Part shown: piece by piece, positions 52,331 to 64,000 of the stretch
Layout of the letters: each line of letters begins with the position of its first letter
Position numbering within the stretch: position 1 is the first letter of the stretch
NCBI GenBank assembly: GCA_900239685.1
Contig: OENT01000592.1
Span: 1 to 64,000, forward strand
Length of the DNA: 64,000 nt
Direction of reading: 5' to 3'
Origin: Rotaria macrura
Taxonomy: Eukaryota > Rotifera > Eurotatoria > Philodinida > Philodinidae
Made by a program: the position numbers and the translations under genes
Notes under the pieces: generated by a model
What the model was told of the DNA's origin: nothing
The model's database searches: none
What the model saw: only the letters and a program-made list of their open reading frames with translations

Positions 52331-53974
52331 TCACAGCTTAGCTAAACTATACGAGTTAGGTTTTGTTTCATTGATAAGACTAATCGATTTAGAAACAATG
52401 GTTGTAGATACACCATTATGACTACTATTGTTTTCATTAAACATAATAATTGAGTCTTGTTGTACTGAGATCGATTGATCTTCAACGACGGACGATGATA
52501 AATTCGCAAGTAATGCATCGATTCTTTTGTCATCATGGTTTGAGTCGATCGTATATGGGGTGAATTGTAATCGAAAACATATTTTTGGTTTTTCTAATTT
52601 CCACGAAAAACGTAAATTTGTATGAAATAAGTACGAGCCTATTGATTGTAGATGACTTGAAAACTGACTTAGAAAGCAGAAAATAAACAATACACTCATA
52701 CGTAATGGTATTGTAACATAGCTCATCAAAAAAAGGGAATAAAAGAATATTTTTATTGGTAACCATTTGAATGGCGTTTGAACGAAGCATAATATTATTG
52801 TTAATAAAGATATATAAGTAAGACGAATGAATGTAAATAATGTATGTGAATATATAATCAAATATAGAAATGTTTTTAAACGCATCAACAAGATAAATTG
52901 TTCATGATGTACAGCTGATCTGCTTTTTCTCAACGAAGCACGTTTCTCGTAGAATTGTTTATGATAATTAATGGCTGAACTTGTAATTTTATATTTGCGA
53001 ATAACTGTTAAATAATATGACATTAGTATAAAGTAAGATATTGAATGAATCAATGAAAGAAAATTTGTTAGAAAAAAATTCGTTTGTCCATACGTACAAC
53101 GATTAATACGATATGAATTATTATATTCATGATCATCTATAGTTTGATTTAATATATGTTCTTCATGAAAAGTATCTTGTTTTCGTTTAGTACGATTTTT
53201 CGTTGGATTATATAAATAGTCGTATGGAAATTTAATTATTATTTCATGTATTGAACCATCCTTATGATTATGTATTATTTTATCTTTAGTATTTTTTTGT
53301 TGATTTTGAATGACGATATTTTTCTCATAACCTTGAGAATATTTTTCTAGATCATTTATGAATCGTTGACGGGAATGTTCTTGTATTTGTGTTATATCAT
53401 ATAATGATATAGGTAATTCTTGTACATTAATTTCATATTTCGTTTCATTTAATATTATTAAATGAACTTTGTCCACTTTTAAATGAGTTATCCAATTATT
53501 AATATAGACAATAAATAATAAACAAACGAGTGTTAATACACGAGAATGAATGTATGATGAACGAGGTAAAATATTATGAGTTATAAAATATCGAATATTA
53601 TGACGACTTTGAGCAAATATAAATATAATTGTTAAACATTGACCGGCATCAGATGCTGACTTTAAATAATACGGCCAGCGACATAATCGATTGAGGAACT
53701 GTTCACTCGCATTATATTTCAATAGAATCAATGATAATAATTGAATGAAATCATAAAATATCAATGCATATATAAATGGAATTAGACAAGCTACAAAGAG
53801 TTGTTTTGATCGATAAAAAAGAAGAATTAATATTCCAATGAGAAATAAACATGTAATTATACATAATATGATCAGAACTCGAAATGATATTTTATTAAGA
53901 AAAATTTCTTCAATGTCATCAAAAAATAATTTATAAATAGGTTGCGCATTCGTATCTAATTGATCACGAGTCAT
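52331..53974 (-). CDS. Orphan seven-transmembrane receptor-like protein, single exon
   Basis: The 547-residue intronless frame starts at ATG 53974. Seven hydrophobic segments can be placed near residues 30-54, 58-85, 108-122, 145-163, 298-325, 366-398 and 406-437. Cys98 before segment 3 and Cys293 before segment 5 could form the disulfide typical of rhodopsin-like receptors. The loop between segments 4 and 5 is about 135 residues and carries N-glycosylation sequons (NET at 176, NQT at 276, NNS at 285), which fits an outside position. Segment 3 ends in SRHNIRYF in place of a DRY motif, and no NPxxY is seen. The basic loop before segment 6 (KRASLRKSR) and the Ser/Asn-rich tail fit a cytoplasmic side. 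I do not recognise a named family. A plasma-membrane chemoreceptor-type role is an inference. Confidence 0.7.
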   Translation of the reverse strand: MTRDQLDTNAQPIYKLFFDDIEEIFLNKISFRVLIILCIITCLFLIGILILLFYRSKQLFVACLIPFIYALIFYDFIQLLSLILLKYNASEQFLNRLCRWPYYLKSASDAGQCLTIIFIFAQSRHNIRYFITHNILPRSSYIHSRVLTLVCLLFIVYINNWITHLKVDKVHLIILNETKYEINVQELPISLYDITQIQEHSRQRFINDLEKYSQGYEKNIVIQNQQKNTKDKIIHNHKDGSIHEIIIKFPYDYLYNPTKNRTKRKQDTFHEEHILNQTIDDHEYNNSYRINRCTYGQTNFFLTNFLSLIHSISYFILMSYYLTVIRKYKITSSAINYHKQFYEKRASLRKSRSAVHHEQFILLMRLKTFLYLIIYSHTLFTFIRLTYISLLTIILCFVQTPFKWLPIKIFFYSLFLMSYVTIPLRMSVLFIFCFLSQFSSHLQSIGSYLFHTNLRFSWKLEKPKICFRLQFTPYTIDSNHDDKRIDALLANLSSSVVEDQSISVQQDSIIMFNENNSSHNGVSTTIVSKSISLINETKPNSYSLAKL

Positions 53975-56900
53975 TATTAATAATATTAGTTATGACATTC
54001 AAGGAAGAAAACAAATGTCAAAATCTACTAGAAAATTTATGTTAGAGCAAAAGAATTTCTAATGAATTGTAAAATGAGCTCGACATACAGATAATTATTA
54101 ATGTTAACAATCAGACCACATACACTTTGTTCTTCAAAGTAATTAATTTAACTATAGAAACATGGTAAACGACGCATTTTATGACAACTGATATCTAATA
54201 ATCTAGAAGATGAAAATAGTAAATACATTAATAATAAATTCTAAGAAACAAAGAACGTTCATTTTGTAATGAGAAAAAAATCCATCTACTTGTTTTGTGA
54301 ATTAAATAGAACTAAAAACAACATTTAATCTCCAAGATTGATAACCCATCAAATATGTATACAAAGAAAAAAGTATCTTTAATGCTTATATAATATTCTT
54401 TTTTCTCTATGAAATGTTCCTTGTCAAATTAAATCATTATCTTTTTTGTAAGAATCTCATTGTTTATGAAATTATAATCATTAAGATCCTTACAGACACC
54501 ATTAAGTGCGTAAAGGGAAAAAACAAAACATCATAATTTTCATTGTTTGATATATACTTATACACGTAAACTTCTATATGATCTCCTCGACTATCTAAAG
54601 CTATTGACATAGTTTTGCACTAATAAATGTACGTTGTTGAAAAAAAAATCAAGACCATGCTCTGTTCTATCGGCCTAACATTAGCCTTAGAGTTCATTTT
54701 AACTGAGAAACACAAGAAAAAGAAAATATCTGAGACCTTATAAACATGAAAAAAATAATTGAAATGACATCATTTGATGTTTATAATGAATTCTAATAGA
54801 TCCGTTTGAAACATCATCTGAGAGAATGCATAACTAGCGAACTAATCACATTAATGATAATACATACCAGTCTAGGGATGGTACAATCAACTTGTCGAAT
54901 CAATAAAAATACTCTACAAGAATCGAAAAAGTTCAGCATCACATTGAAAAGATTTTCTTCACAATAAGATGCGATATAAAAATTAATCAATCTACCAACT
55001 ATCACCATAACTTAATATTATTAATTTCCGTAGAAATATTAAAAGAACTTAGTGATTTCATCACGCACTCAAAGATCAAGAAAAAAAAGGTTTCAATTTG
55101 TTTTAAGTAGAATTTGTTTTTGTCTCATATGATGGTTCTTGTTAGTGTTTATATTTAAGATGAACCTTTTTTAAAATAAAGAAATTTCAATTAAATATTG
55201 CGTGGTTCATAAAAAAAGAGCATGAAAGTGTTATTATCTCTTGGAAAATTTTCTTTCTTTTTCTAGTAAATCAAAAACGGATAGTACTTGGAAAATTTTT
55301 AAATGAAACTTTAATACTTTTATTTTCATGTTAAAAATGAATTGAAAAAGTAATATATTAATACATCGAAGAAAATATTACTTTGTTGTTTATAGAAAGC
55401 AGTCATTATAAAAAGATAAGATAGTTTTTTTTTAATGATTTACTTCATTGTTCTATTTAATAACTAATATCACTATTTCAGAAATGCTAAAGGCGTAAAA
55501 GCAGTATTATTTTTAGGATGCGAAGAAAACAATGGGTTTCCATACTATGATAACTAGTCTATGTCAATAATCAAACCAGAAAATCTCGAAAGATCGGAAA
55601 AATATCCTTTGAACGATTCATTCATTACACACCTTAATCAAAATATTAAAAAAAAAGAGGCTTGTAGACAACAATCCGTAATTATAAATCACGTCAGCTG
55701 CACATGCAGCATATTGTGTCAAATTTTTTCTCATTCTTTGACACGAAGAAGCAGTAACTATCAATAATACAAAGAAGAGGCATTTTTTGTTTGTTTTCTT
55801 AAATGATTGAATTTCCTGTTCCTTTTATTTGGTTATATTTGATTTTTGTTGTTCTAACTTACCCATCCGTCTTTCACTACACTAATATTAAACGCATCGA
55901 TAATAAATTCATATTTACACGATTAGAATAGTACATGAAAGTTTATTAGATTACTGTGTCTCATTGTAAAGAAAGTTTACTATGTCGTACTCTTCTACTT
56001 CTACTCGATGCTCTATTTGAATGAAGTTAATATATATATATATATAGTTCAAAAATGTATTGTAACTCTGATTCATTGAATAGATAGAATTATTAACAAG
56101 ATAAAAACTTACTAATATTTGATCGATCAACAATGAAAATAATGTGTCATTGGTTTAAGTTTTTCTTTTAAAGATATATTTTCAGTAATTTTACAAATAA
56201 AACATCAAAATCAATACGATAGTAGAAATTGCAAGCCTTACATTCTTATCACACATAATAGCCTAATAGAAAGTCTGTATCGAGGATAGGAACAAAATTT
56301 AACGAATGAAATACCTTGTCATAACTAGTGAACATTTCATTATAATTATGTATTAATTATGTATATGTATATAATACTAGAAAGATGATATTATAACAAA
56401 ATTGTGTTAGACGACTATCATATTAACATAATTATCTCGAAGAGATATGCGAGTTTCATTTAAAAGAATGATGGTACCGAGAAACACACATTTATACTTA
56501 AATTCCAAGTGAATCTACTGACCAAAGTAAATATTTGACTTCAAAAAAAGCAGTTTTACTTTAAAATTTAAAAAAAAACGAGAAGAAAAACAAAAATCTT
56601 AACTTAATGTAAACTACAAATCACATCAATGAAAAAAGTTAGTATATTAGCGTTGAGAACATCTTTTTTAATGTAAGTTTTCTTCTTTTTATTTCACTTG
56701 CTCAGTTCGACTAATTGTGAAGTTCCTGTTCATGTGTGTCATTACTAAAGCATTGACTTGATTAATTAGAATATGGGATTTGTTTTCTGTTTCGAAAGTG
56801 ATGTCGCATTATTTCCTTTCAATCATGACTGAGTACGCATCATAAAGATGCCACTCTCACATGTACTTTCCTCCATCAATTTGAAGTACACAACTACTAC

Positions 56901-59186
56901 AGAAATATGTCTTTCTCGTTTGAAGAAGAGAGTTCATCTCAACGTCATCTTAGGCTCTTTTATTTCATTAATTTACAATATTCGTATAGCAATACTTCTG
57001 ATGTCTCAATAGTGATAAAAAAAAAAGAATTAACAAATGCAAATATTTACTTTTTGTTCTATATAACAAAAGAAATTAAAAACTTGCCCGGAAATTCAAT
57101 ATAGATTATCTAATAATAAAAATAGTAAAATCAGTTTCGGATCAAGTTTTTACTTTCTTCTAATTTAAACGACGAATTCATGTTTATTTTAATCATAATA
57201 TTGTGAATCTTCAAGTACGTGAACATGAAAAAATGTTTGTTTAATCTACCGGGCTTCCTTTACCATTGTCAAGAAAATGAAATAAAATTTGACAAATAGG
57301 CACGAGACACTTGAACAAGAGACTTTCCTGTTCGTTGAAAATTTTTCGAGAAATGGTAATCCTATTTTGCGCTGTGAATAATTTTTGAAAAAAAGTTCAT
57401 GGGTATAAGTTCAAAGATAATTAAACTTTTTGACACTGGCTTCACAAATATAATAGAGAGAAAAATGAATTACTTTCTTTTTTATACATGAAATTTATCC
57501 AACAAAAGAACGGAACACAATTTAACTATTGAAAAGAATTTATAAATAGAAATTACTTTTCTCCAATGTATGGAAAATCATCAAGATGTTATGTAAATAG
57601 AAAAGGATATAAACTAATCGAAGACTGGTGTAATTCCTAAAAGACGATAAAAAAAACGTCGAGTTGACTTCGTTTATTGATAGAACTTCTACTGTACTAT
57701 ATATAACTTCGATGACAAAGGATTAAATAATTTTATAAGATTTTTATCAATTCTAGAATTCTTCGGAGAAATACCTGCAAAACTTCTTTGTCGGGTGTTT
57801 AAAAATTTTCAACTCAAGGACAACTTAAAAATGTGGAGAAGTGAAGAAAACTGTTTCAGATTTATTCAGTTTGCCCTTAGAGTAACCATAAATACGTATA
57901 TATATATATACATATGATTATATTTTATGATGAATGATCCAAATCTCTGGTGACTTCACTTTCCTTCGTTTCTTTTATATATCATTATAGGATCGTTCAT
58001 GTTTGTGTTCTAAAATCCATTTATATTTATTAATCTAGTTTCCAAAATAGAAAAACAAATTGTGTGTCAACCGAAAATTCTATCAATAGCATATTGACAT
58101 ACTTCTTTTTAGATTTATCCTTAATTTTATCAGTATATCACCATCGGTCCGAAATTTTCTTGCGTAGAACGATTGATTATTGTTTCAATTATTTCAAAAA
58201 TACAGTAAATTATGCTCTAAATGAGATTATGTTGAGTGTTAGTTTTGTTAATTTGGGAAGAGAGGCAACTAATTTTCTTTGGAGGCATCTATTTTTCATG
58301 AACATACAAATATTCACTCCCCACCTCAATATTTAAATATGAAAGAAGCCAGGCATAGATATTAACATCTTTTTTTCGGTCAACAAGACCATAATCAAAG
58401 AAAATTATTAGACAAAACAATAAAATAAGATTATAATTCGCAGTCAATAGTATTGAACAAAAAATAGTAACACTCAAAATAATTTCTAATTAAGATGTCT
58501 TTAAGTTCACAACTTATTCATCTCAACTTGGATCTGATTTTCAAACGCTTGATATAGAGTATATTAGTTTCAGTCGATTGTTTTTTGTCAACACTATGAC
58601 AAAATTTCAATATATTCATCTATAAATACTTTTTTATACGATGAATTTACCTGTCAATCAAGAAAAATAGACCAAAAACATCATTGTCATAAAATTGCAA
58701 CAGTTCATGTGTACTTGTTCGTGTAAAATAATGATAATAATCACAGGAAAAAAATTACAAATAGGCAAGTACAAATGTAAGTTTTCTATTTGTCAAAATT
58801 AGATTATATAATGACAACAGTATTATAGTTGTTTTCTCTACGATATCATGTAAATTTCTTTTCATTCTCTCTTGACGAGATTGTTGTCATGCTTGTTTTT
58901 GTCATGATCTATCAATTTAATTTATGATTAAGAGTATTAGAACTAAATCAAGTTAAATTATTCTATTCACAAAGCATGATAAGATGATTTTTTTTTGAAA
59001 GTAACTCCAGCAGTTTTCTTTTTAAACTAATATCACAACATCGAAGACACAAAAACAATTTATTCTAGTCACACAGTATACAAAAACAAAACCAGCGAAA
59101 CATCTCGGGATGGTTTTTACTTTTACACTAATGAAAAAGTAGACGAGTATCTACACAGGGAAAAAACAAAGAAAAACATTCTTGTC
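53975..59186. other. Large AT-rich intergenic region 7TM gene-LIG3
   Basis: This is 5.2 kb with no frame above about 90 codons and no family signature, splice-consistent exon chain or tRNA. A TA tract lies at about 56030-56046 and another at about 57897-57911. The left end must hold the receptor promoter and the right end the LIG3 3' untranslated end. Confidence 0.55.
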
Positions 59187-62100
59187 TTAAAGTTTTGTTT
59201 TATTAGCAATACATTTCCAAACATAAACGGTTGGTAAAGATATATGCGTAACATTTTTTTCAATTTTTCGTTTAACAGAATCGATTTTATCGAATATTGG
59301 ATCTTTTTCTCCAACGCAATGTGTTACACGTACCAATTGCTTATCATTGTCGGTATCTTTTGGTGAAATAACTTGTCCACCAAATGCTTCAATATGTCGT
59401 TTTAAATTGTTGAATTCGTCTTTTGGTAATGATGATGATAAATAAATACATTGATTATCGAATATATTGGGAAAATGAACTCTAAGCAAACTTGATGGTA
59501 AAGGTTTATGTATAATTTTCTTTGCCTTTGGCATTATTTCTATTTCATCATCAGAATCAATTTCAAGTAGTTTACGTTTAGTTGGTGTTGGTTTTTGTGG
59601 ACTACTACCACTAGTATTATTATTATTATTTTCATTTGTATCACCAAAATGAAACTATAAGAGAATAACAAAAAAGACAGAGAGAGAAAGAGATGTTATT
59701 TTTCTTTTGATAATATTTGTTTTATATTTGAAATAAACGTACAAGATTTTCTTCATCTTCATCGTCTTCATTTTCTTTTTTTGATGGTTTTGATTTTTCA
59801 AAAAGTGCAGTTAAATAACTAAGATTTGTTGCTTCTTTCCATGTTTTATCATTACGAACCTTCGTCACACGAGGAAATCGTATTGATATGCCATTAGCTG
59901 TATGTTGTCTGGATTTCGAAAATTCTGCACCCTAGAAAATAACAATTAATGTTCTTGTTTGTTAATGATAATAAATACATCAGAATAGATATTTTACAGT
60001 TATTTCCCAAACAGGTGATTTTTTTGGATCGATAACAACAAAGTCTGGTACAAGATCACGATTAATATTTAACCATTTCGGTACTTGATTGGGATTTTTC
60101 GATATTTTTATCACATTTTCTTTTAATTCATTTTGTAGTTTGTCAATGGTAGCATCATCAAAGCCATTACCACATTTTGCTCTGCATAGGACATAACAGA
60201 AAAAAGAAAAACTTATGAGTAAAAGATTGTTCGACGTATATGTACGTACACAGTACACCATTGATCAGTTTTCGGATCATGACAACCAAGTAGAAAAACA
60301 CTCATTAAACCACCTTTCTTACCTGTACCATAATAAGCACCAAGAACAACTAAATCAGCTGTATCTGCCATAGTACCTTCCATTAAATAGTCTTTTTTAA
60401 CTTTAAGCCAATGACGTTTATTTGGCTCGTAGATTCCATCAGGATTCTAGATATAAAATTATTCAGTTATGAATTGAAAACGTGAAATACTTAGTCAAAT
60501 ATTCGCATCAAAGTCGAACTGTTGCTCTCTGTTGATGCTCTGTGGATTATTAAATTCGCAAAGACAGTAGAAAACTCTGGTTGAATTCTTTATTTCCAAT
60601 CATTTCAAGTTGAATTATGATCGTTGTACTGAATTTTCAACTTCAAGTTGAACTATTCAATAAATCTGATGATCTCTTAGTAGAGAATGCTACAAGTATT
60701 GCCCAGGATAAACATATTTTTACTGAAATATTGAATCTTGAGGGGAAAATGTCATGCAATATAAATATTCAGGCTGTTTAAGACTTTTATGTGATGACTA
60801 AGGATTATGATTTCTTGATTAAACTTGAATGAATCTATAGACCATTTGTATTGATTATGAATGGAATTAACCTCTTCTATACGCATACTTAGTTTGAGAA
60901 GACATTCAGTTACATGAGATTATGCACTCTTTTTAAGTAATACGTTATTTTAAGTTCAACCAGTGCTAATGATTTCTTTTCAATATTTATCTCATACTCT
61001 ATAATTCATCTGTATATTAGACTTCTTGATTAACCATGATGTATTTTCGTTTTTGTATTATTTTGGCTAATGTATATCATAGATATTTACCTTAAGAACT
61101 AATCCTTCAAGTCCTTCGGCAATCGTAAAATTGATTAAATGTTTAAGTTCACTTTTTTTATTGATTGTTTTTAAATCAGAAAGAAGTATACGATTTTCAA
61201 TCGGTACCATATGTTCAGTTAGAATTTCACGACGTTCTTTCAATGTTTTGTCTAAAATACCAAGTAAAATATTCGTTAGATTAAATCTTTATTCAAACGA
61301 ATTGATTTTTTGAAAAATATCTGACAATCACTATTCGAATGGGACATTTCAAAAGTTCTCCGAAAGTCGATATGAAGAAATGATTCATCGAATCGAATAG
61401 TTTGTGATGTTATTGAAGTTTAAAATCTTACTTTCAATATTCGAAAATTCAATGAACAATGTACGAGATATAATTTTAATGTAAGAACAAAAAGTACATT
61501 ATCAACTACTTGCCTAAAAGACTTCGACCATTGTAATAGAGACAATCGAAAATGAAAAATGCTTCATTAGCTTCGGAAAATTCTTTCTTCTTATGCACGC
61601 CAAGTGTTCCAAATGGTAATGGTTTTTTTGTTCTAATGAACAATTAAAGAAAATAATAAGAACAAAACAAAAGAAGAATTATTAAAAATTCATTTTACTT
61701 TCTATCAATTAATAAAATTTCACCATCCAATATCATTGATTCACCTTTGGGAAATGCTTTTAAAACATATTGACTTATTAATTGTATCTTATGTTCCGTA
61801 ACTGGTTTTAAACTTCGAGAAAAAAATTTGAATTGATTCGTTTTATCTTTATGCAATTGTAAACGTTCACCATCATATTTTATTTCAGCATAAAAACCAG
61901 CTGGGCAACGTTTAAATGCAAAATCAACGGATTTACACGGTTCAGCAAGCATTGGATGAACTTTCAATAGAAAGAAAAACAACATATACTTTATAGAATT
62001 TCTTTTTGTTTTTGTCAACATTTTAATATTCCTGCCAAAGTAGCACATAAAAAAGGATTTAATTGTTATTGTTTGTCACTCGAACATCTACTTGATCTTT

Positions 62101-63709
62101 CTTATCATCATCATTATCATTAAATAGACACAATATCTTACAAGAAACGTTGTTTTGTCACGGACTAGACCTATATAGAATATCTTCTCTTGTGAAGAAT
62201 AGTTGGTTCAACTTAATTGTAATTGTGAGAATTTCGCATATTAATCTAATCCATAAAAAAATGACGTAGAGAGGGAAAAGGATTCAATTGAAAAATGACT
62301 TTAAAAACCTCTAATAGAATTGATTTTTCATGAAAAGTTTTCAATCCTTTTTCTAAGTAGCCGAATGAACATTCTATACGAAATGTTGTACGCACTTCAA
62401 AACTTGTGCCAAATGATTAAACTGAAAAGGTGTTCCTATGAAAAGACTCATTATTATTTTGATTTCCAAGGTAATGAAAGTAATCGTTACAGAAAAAAAA
62501 CACATATATTTTGTTCTTAGAGTGTCATAATTGTTCAAATCAGATACATAATCCACACTAACTATGTTTCTTGATAAAATACACTAACTAATATTAGTGA
62601 CAGAAACAAGTAAAATTGCTCGTATTTCAACCATCAAAATGTGTACCGTAAAACTTTCATCGGTAAATGTGTCAGACGAATATTTTAGATATTTGTTCAC
62701 GAAGAAACATAAAAGTATGAAAATTAACTGACCTGGTGTCATCAATTCAATTCTAACTGATAGTGATTTATTGAGTTGTGTACCATTATCAACACAATTT
62801 TTATGTTCTAAGTAACGTTTAATGAATGATTTCAAATCGTTTGTAGCTTGAAAACTTTCATAAGCATTTGCACCAAGACTCTCAATAATATGCTTTGGGC
62901 CAGCATTAATTCTCTACAGCAAATAAAGGAAGAAAAATCAATAGATGATTACAACAAACAAAAAACATATAATAAATAGTTACAAGATCTTTTTGAATAA
63001 GACGAATAAACATACGTAAATCATTGACAGTTGATTTTTCTGTTATTTTCCGTAATAATTGTAGTTGGTCTTGTTCACGAGTTAATTGACCTAATTCGTG
63101 TAAATATCTGTCAACGTCATAATTAGTGAGCATAGTTTTCGGTGGTGGTTTCGCATAGGTTGACGATGAATAAAAATCACTGATGGTTTCAGCTACATCT
63201 AATTACCAAGAATGAACGAAAAGACATATTGCTTTTTTTTCACGTTGCAAATTGCAACGATAAGTATCTATTTTATTTCTCAATCTTACCACCACATTCT
63301 TCACATTTTTGAATCATCGCACTTGTATTTTCATGAAAAATCATTGCGAAAAGTTTACATAATTGTTTAGATTTTAGATTATAAATTATTGATTTATAAC
63401 CTTTACTTGGCAGGAAAAGATGAAATAGTAGACTTAGATTACCTAAAATGATATTTAGAAATAAAGAAAGAAAATAATTAGTATCATGGACTTCAGAGTT
63501 TAGTTATTGCCTCTCTTTAAAAATCATTCGATAATCTGTTAGATTCATGCTACACATTAGATGATTACGTTTAAACACAAAGGAAGTTCAGGTTTTTAAA
63601 AATATGTATCTTACCAAAAAATAAATTACTAGAGTTTGATTTACATGTGAGATAATCTCTTCGTTTTATTTTCTTCATATGCTGAGTCATTGCTATAAAA
63701 TTGGGAATA
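59187..63709 (-). CDS. LIG3: DNA ligase III, C-terminal 735 residues or so (5' end beyond the window)
   Basis: LIG3 seals nicks in base-excision, single-strand-break and alternative end-joining repair in the nucleus with XRCC1, and in mitochondria. Visible exons, 5' to 3': 63709 or 63692 to 63615, 63442-63290, 63198-62984, 62913-62733, 61960-61699, 61632-61514, 61251-61091, 60446-60250, 60181-59998, 59931-59743, 59654-59187; phases agree throughout. The DNA-binding domain (LPSKGYKSIIYNLKSKQLCK, FIRLIQKDL) leads to MLAEPCKSVDFAFKRCP and the adenylation motif EIKYDGERLQ with its active lysine. Further motifs are FSRSLKPV, MILDGEILLID, EGLEGLVLK, RHWLKVKKDYL, ADTADLVVLGAYYG, the OB fold (CGNGFDDATI, WEIT, ISIRFPRVTKVRND), an acidic linker, and a C-terminal BRCT domain for XRCC1 (VYVWKCIANKTKL end). 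The intron 61513-61252 starts with GC. The PARP-type zinc finger should lie to the right of the window. LIG1 and LIG4 are excluded by the BRCT tail and motif spacing. Confidence 0.95.
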
Positions 63710-64000
63710 CTATTCAAAGAGACCGAAATGGACATCATCCATGCATGATGAACTTCGAAATCCTTTGAGCTGTTAACAAGACATTTTTCGTAGTTGATTC
63801 CTTCTACTTTGAATAGAAATTAAGATTATTCCTATTTTTATACGAGACTGTCTCTAACCGGTATGTTCTTTCATGCGAATTCGATTATGATATAGACATT
63901 TGCATCCACATCTGACGAATCGATGTAGGACTGGTCATATGCAGCGATTCCTCTATATGATATAGAGAACAATGGTCAGGGAAATATTCATTTTTTTTTC
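63710..64000. other. Right edge, probable LIG3 intron
   Basis: This lies upstream of the first LIG3 exon I can place. No coding continuation with LIG3 similarity was found on the minus strand, so it is most likely an intron leading to N-terminal exons outside the window. Confidence 0.5.

Overview
The window is a stretch of nuclear DNA from a small-genome animal, most likely a bdelloid rotifer (Adineta/Rotaria type). This is inferred from strongly AT-rich sequence, many introns of only 50-90 bp, recognisable animal-only orthologues (DNA-PKcs, FBXO8, CEP104, LRR1), and a single-exon orphan 7TM receptor. I could not test the assignment by search. No rRNA, tRNA, CRISPR or bacterial-type operon was found.

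Layout from left to right. 1-2590 is non-genic apart from a decayed coding remnant. DNALI1 (axonemal dynein light chain, minus, 2591-3644) is divergent from FBXO8 (plus, 4434-6290). LRR1 (CUL2 substrate receptor, plus, 8154-11435) converges on PRKDC (DNA-PKcs, minus, 12317-42043), a giant gene that fills nearly half the window. I could resolve PRKDC into 47 coding exons with consistent reading phase (4,433 codons). CEP104 (plus, 42307-48830, 20 exons, 950 codons) starts 263 bp from PRKDC on the opposite strand. A one-exon 7TM receptor (minus, 52331-53974) stands alone between two large AT-rich gaps. The 3' eleven exons of LIG3 (DNA ligase III, minus, 59187 to about 63709) run off the right edge.

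Two double-strand or single-strand break repair genes (DNA-PKcs, the end-joining kinase, and LIG3, the XRCC1-partner and alternative end-joining ligase) therefore lie about 17 kb apart on the same strand. DNALI1 and CEP104 are both cilia genes. Gene order may be coincidental.

Repeats sit mostly in PRKDC introns: a palindromic MITE-like element with apparently perfect 135-bp inverted arms and a single N next to one arm (36214-36635), a second short TIR element (about 38858-39080), a 560-bp diverged fold-back pair whose arms carry tRNA-promoter-like boxes (about 17490-18050), and smaller hairpins. I did not find a convincing previously undescribed system. The strongest points are the complete, apparently intact DNA-PKcs gene and the fold-back elements in its introns.
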